In this document: piece after piece, positions 60,790-64,000 of the stretch
How positions within the stretch are numbered: the stretch's first letter is position 1
How the letters are laid out: each line of letters opens with the position of its first letter
NCBI GenBank assembly: GCA_000507305.1
Contig: DF241591.1
Coordinates: 9,639-73,638, forward strand
DNA length: 64,000 nt
Reading direction: 5' to 3'
Source of the DNA: Breviolum minutum Mf 1.05b.01
Lineage: Eukaryota > Sar > Dinophyceae > Suessiales > Symbiodiniaceae
The notes under the pieces: generated by a model
The model's input: only the letters and a program-made list of their open reading frames with translations
Databases searched by the model: none
Told to the model about the DNA's origin: nothing
Made by a program: the position numbers and the translations under genes

Positions 60790-61440
60790 TGTTGGTGGGA
60801 TACGAGTTGAACAGATATGTATTTGTGGGATACGTTTTGAATGGATATGTGTGGGATATGGGTGGTATGAGATACATCAACAATCTTTAGGAAACATGCG
60901 ACGCAACATCTGTCGGGAAAAATACGACGAGGTGCTGGTTGAAAACTTAAAATCCACCATTCAACTTGCAGTGCCTCTACACGGATGGACAAAAACACGT
61001 CATCTCCGCGCCGTCACAGTGTCTCCCTTCACCTATTTTTTATCTATGCATTGTTACATTCCTCTGCAACTCTTGTATTTAATCTAATCTGCAAAACCCC
61101 TGTGAGCCATTTCAGTCATGCAAAGATTCTGAAGATCATTCAAAGAACACTCAACGAATTCACGCAAAACTGTCAATGAAAGCCTCGCACTGATGCAAAG
61201 CCAAGTGACAATTAAAACCTTGCACGCGTTTTGATGACTTGTTACTCCGAGCACAACACCTGAAAACAAGCATGTGCAATCTTTCGTTCTTTCATGATAT
61301 CTTCTGAGGTGCCAACAGGTTATGCGATTGCCACAACCTCGATTTGCAGCCAGCGCTGTACGGATTTACATTTGATTCAACCTGGCTGTGAACACTTCAA
61401 ATTCTTCTACCTGGAGATGTCTTTTGGGATGTTTTCTTTT
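60790..61440. repeat. Spacer repeat, long form, copy 2
   Basis: Same order as 54060-54445 (core at 60979), then the TTTCGTTCTTTCATGATATC segment and a stretch (61320-61440) that matches 58500-58620 closely. Confidence 0.85.
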
Positions 61441-61459
61441 CAGAAACTCGAAAAATTGT

Positions 61460-61760
61460 GTCGCCAAAATGACACCGACACCACAACAACATGTCGGGCA
61501 AAGAACTGCTGGACACGCGTGCTTCTGTCTGTGTGTATTGAGACATGGCGTCTGCCAAAAAGAAATACCATTCCACTCGCACTGCCGTTACACGGATGGA
61601 CAAAAACGCGTCGTCTCCGTGCCGTGACAGTATATCTTGACGGACATACTTCACTGTACTGCTTCGGACACTGCTGCAAACACAAACCTAGGAGACATGT
61701 CCAGCCATTCTCTGCTGGGCCGAGAATGGCTGGAAATGTCTCCTAGGTGTGTGTGTGTGT
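61460..61760. repeat. Spacer repeat, short form with hairpin, copy 1
   Basis: Runs from CGCCAAAATGACAC through GGACACGCGTGCTTCTGTCT, the core at 61590, to the 61-nt hairpin 61687-61747 and a GT tract. Confidence 0.9.
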
Positions 61761-61903
61761 GCTACAAGATTACTTCTGCCTTGCGTGGATAGAAAAAAAC
61801 AAAAGTGTGCCACGTGTCCGCATGGCTGTGATATCTGGCATACAATGAAGAAAAAAGGGGAAATTCGTGCAAAGGAATACGTTTTCCTTTATGCCTATTC
61901 GAC

Positions 61904-62460
61904 CATTGCCATAGCTCACCCCGTCACATTGTTCACAAGACGGATCATGTCGCCATGCCATGACCATTTTTCGACTCCCTGCGCTCGTCTTCTAGATTGT
62001 GTGGCCAGCACTCTGCACAGGAGCCGTTGTTGATAATTTGCTGGTTAACCACTCTGGACTCCGCGCATATCGTGGCGGAGAGTTCAAACAACCTGTTCAC
62101 AGGATTCCTGTGAAAACGTCTTGGAACTCTCATCCACCAAATGCTCGGAGTCCCGCGTGTCGCCAAAATGACACGAACACCAGAACAACATGTCGGGCAG
62201 ACAACTGCTGGACACGCGTGCTTCTGTCTGTGTGTATTGAAACATGGCGTCTGCCAAAAAGAAAAACCATTCCACTCGCACTGCCGTTACACGGATGGAC
62301 AAAAACGCGTCGTCTCCGTGCCGTGACAGTATATCTTGACAGACATACTTCACTGTACTGCTTCGGACACTGCTGCAAACACAAACCTAGGAGACATGTC
62401 CAGCCATTCTCTGCTGGGCCGAGAATGGCTGGAAATGTCTCCTAGGTGTGTGTGTGTGGG
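61904..62460. repeat. Direct duplication, left copy (pairs with 63037-63592)
   Basis: Near-identical to 63037-63592 at an offset of 1131-1135 nt. It contains the short form with core at 62289 and hairpin 62386-62446. Frames open on both strands are shared by the two copies and end at repeat boundaries. Confidence 0.9.
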
Positions 62461-63036
62461 TATGTCCAGACACAGCGTCTGCAAAACAACAACAGTTGAA
62501 CATGCACAGCCACTACCATGTTGATCAAAGCCCTGAACTCCAAAAATTCTGCAGCCCAGAATGGCTTGCGTGCGTACGCTCAGAGTTTGCACGTTTGCTT
62601 CACATAGGAATTGCATGCATGCAAGGTGTAACAGCAAGGACTCCTTGTTGTCATACCTTGCAGGCATTCAATTCCTATGATCAGCACGCATGCGAACTCT
62701 GAAGGTAGGCAAGAACCCATTTGCCGAAGGTGGAATGAACGACTTGTGACGATATGCCGTATCTGCCTTCGTTGTTATAGTTGTACCCTTCCCAAAATAA
62801 AGTCAATTTGGGATTTGCCAAATGAGAATGTCGTGTCTCACATCAAGGCCTCTCTGAATTTGACCAAGCGCCGCCGGTTGCCGGTGGCGGCGACGAACAG
62901 ACTCTCACTTTCGCCAGCATGATGGCGCGATTTGGACGAAATGCTTGCCAGCAAGAACTTCAAAAAGCAAGAACCCTGTGACATCGTTTCTGTGTCGCAA
63001 ACCGAACCAATATCCTGAAGGTGTAAGAGTTGTTCG
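62461..63036. other. Spacer between duplicated repeats
   Basis: Contains another GACACAGCGTCTGCAAAACA unit (62468) and then unique sequence with no supportable gene. Confidence 0.6.
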
Positions 63037-63592
63037 ATCATGGCCATAGCTCACCCCGTCACATTGTTCAAGACGGGTCATGTCGCCATGCCATGACCAT
63101 TTTTCGACTCCCTGCGCTCGTCTTCTAGATTGTGGCCAGCACTCTGCACAGGAGCCGTTGTTGATAATTTGCTGGTTAACCACTTTGGACTCCACGCATA
63201 TCGTGGCGGAGAGTTCAAACAACCTGTTCACAGGATTCCTGTGAAAACGTCTTGGAACTCTCATCCACCAAATGCTCGGAGTCCCGCGTGTCGCCAAAAT
63301 GACACGAACACCAGAACAACATGTCGGGCAGACAACTGCTGGACACGCGTGCTTCTGTCTGTGTGTATTGAAACATGGCGTCTCCCAAAAAGAAAAACCA
63401 TTCCACTCGCACTGCCGTTACACGGATGGACAAAAACGCGTCGTCTCCGTGCCGTGACAGTATATCTTGACAGACATACTTCACTGTACTGCTTCGGACA
63501 TTGCTGCCAACACACACCTAGGAGACATGTCCGTCCATTCTCTGCTCGGCCGAGAATGGCTGGAAATGTCTCCTAGGTGTGTGTGTGTGTGT
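63037..63592. repeat. Direct duplication, right copy
   Basis: Core at 63420; hairpin 63517-63577 carries two additional mismatches in the left arm compared with the other two copies, followed by a longer GT tract. Confidence 0.9.
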
Positions 63593-64000
63593 GTGGGATG
63601 TCCAGACACTGCGTCTGCAAAACAACAACAGCTGAACATGACTGCCACTACACGATGGAGCTTGCCAGCAAGAACCTCAAAAGCAAGAACCCTGTGAACG
63701 TATTGGTGGGAGACGTTTTGAGGGATATATGTAGGATATGCGTGTTGCGATAGCTATGTGTCGTGTGAAATCCATCAAAAATCTTCTGAAAACTCTGCGA
63801 CGAAACATCTTTCGGGAAAATTAGAACTTTCGTGCTGGATCAAAACGTAAAATCCACCATTGAACTTGCACTGCCTCTACACGGATGGACAAATACACGT
63901 CATCTCCGTGCCAAGACAGTGTCTCCTTTTACCTAAGTTTTTTTATGCATTGTTACATTCCACCGCAACTCTTGTATTTCAATCTGATCTGCGCAAGTCC
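63593..64000. repeat. Spacer repeat, long form, copy 3 (runs off the window)
   Basis: From about 63690: GGGATATATGTAGG, then TGCGACGAAACATC, the core at 63889 and CTCTTGTATTTCAATCTGAT at the window end. Confidence 0.85.

Noticed and set aside
61999-62445. 148-codon plus-strand frame, duplicated at 63130-63576
   Set aside because: Entirely within the duplicated repeat, ends at the hairpin, has no start context and no homology; open frames on both strands behave the same way.
61687-63577. Hairpins as bacterial-type terminators or Helitron ends
   Set aside because: The genome is eukaryotic with introns, and no Rep/helicase or clean CTRR terminus was found; kept only as a hypothesis in findings.

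Overview
The window looks like nuclear DNA of a dinoflagellate, most like the Symbiodiniaceae. The evidence is a DIRS-type retroelement with an HPGP motif ahead of its recombinase domain, exon-rich genes with GC-rich third codon positions, several apparent GC-AG introns beside GT-AG ones, genes in same-strand blocks, and an intronless BspA-type leucine-rich repeat gene. No bacterial operon, rRNA, tRNA or CRISPR array was seen. The assignment is inferred from these traits, not from a search.

Layout. 1-5112: AGT microsatellite, then a 5'-truncated and frameshifted DIRS-like element (reverse transcriptase, RNase H, cytosine-methyltransferase-like domain, tyrosine recombinase) ending in a 231-bp tandem repeat. 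A single N joins this to an ankyrin-repeat fragment. About 7.98-8.76 kb: 3' exons of a membrane protein gene. About 9.07-36.80 kb: what appears to be one very large plus-strand gene. I found more than 45 short exons by hand, and most neighbouring pairs agree in intron phase. It encodes a cysteine-rich protein with CxxCPxG-type modules, long stretches of unknown sequence, and a C-terminal transmembrane helix with a short tail. 37.92-46.79 kb: a second plus-strand multi-exon gene of unknown function with a convincing start and stop. 48.08-49.4 kb: part of a third plus-strand gene.

Near 50 kb the organisation flips. All recognisable genes from 51 to 60 kb are on the minus strand and are compact, intronless or nearly so: a four-exon unknown, an 85-residue coiled-coil protein, a ubiquitin-like/BspA LRR protein, an RPA1-like OB-fold protein, a dual-specificity phosphatase and an unknown of about 210 residues. 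The spacers between them are built from one interspersed repeat family (10 copies of a conserved core, three carrying a 61-nt near-perfect hairpin). The repeat also supplies the last codons and the stop of the LRR gene. 61.4-64 kb is almost entirely this repeat, including a 1.13-kb offset duplication.

Limits. Exon boundaries were inferred by eye from reading frame, third-position GC, splice dinucleotides and phase, so individual edges may be wrong. Assembly quality is imperfect: there is a 582-nt N gap at 23932-24513 and single Ns at 5113, 35923 and 58821, at least two of them beside duplicated or repetitive sequence.
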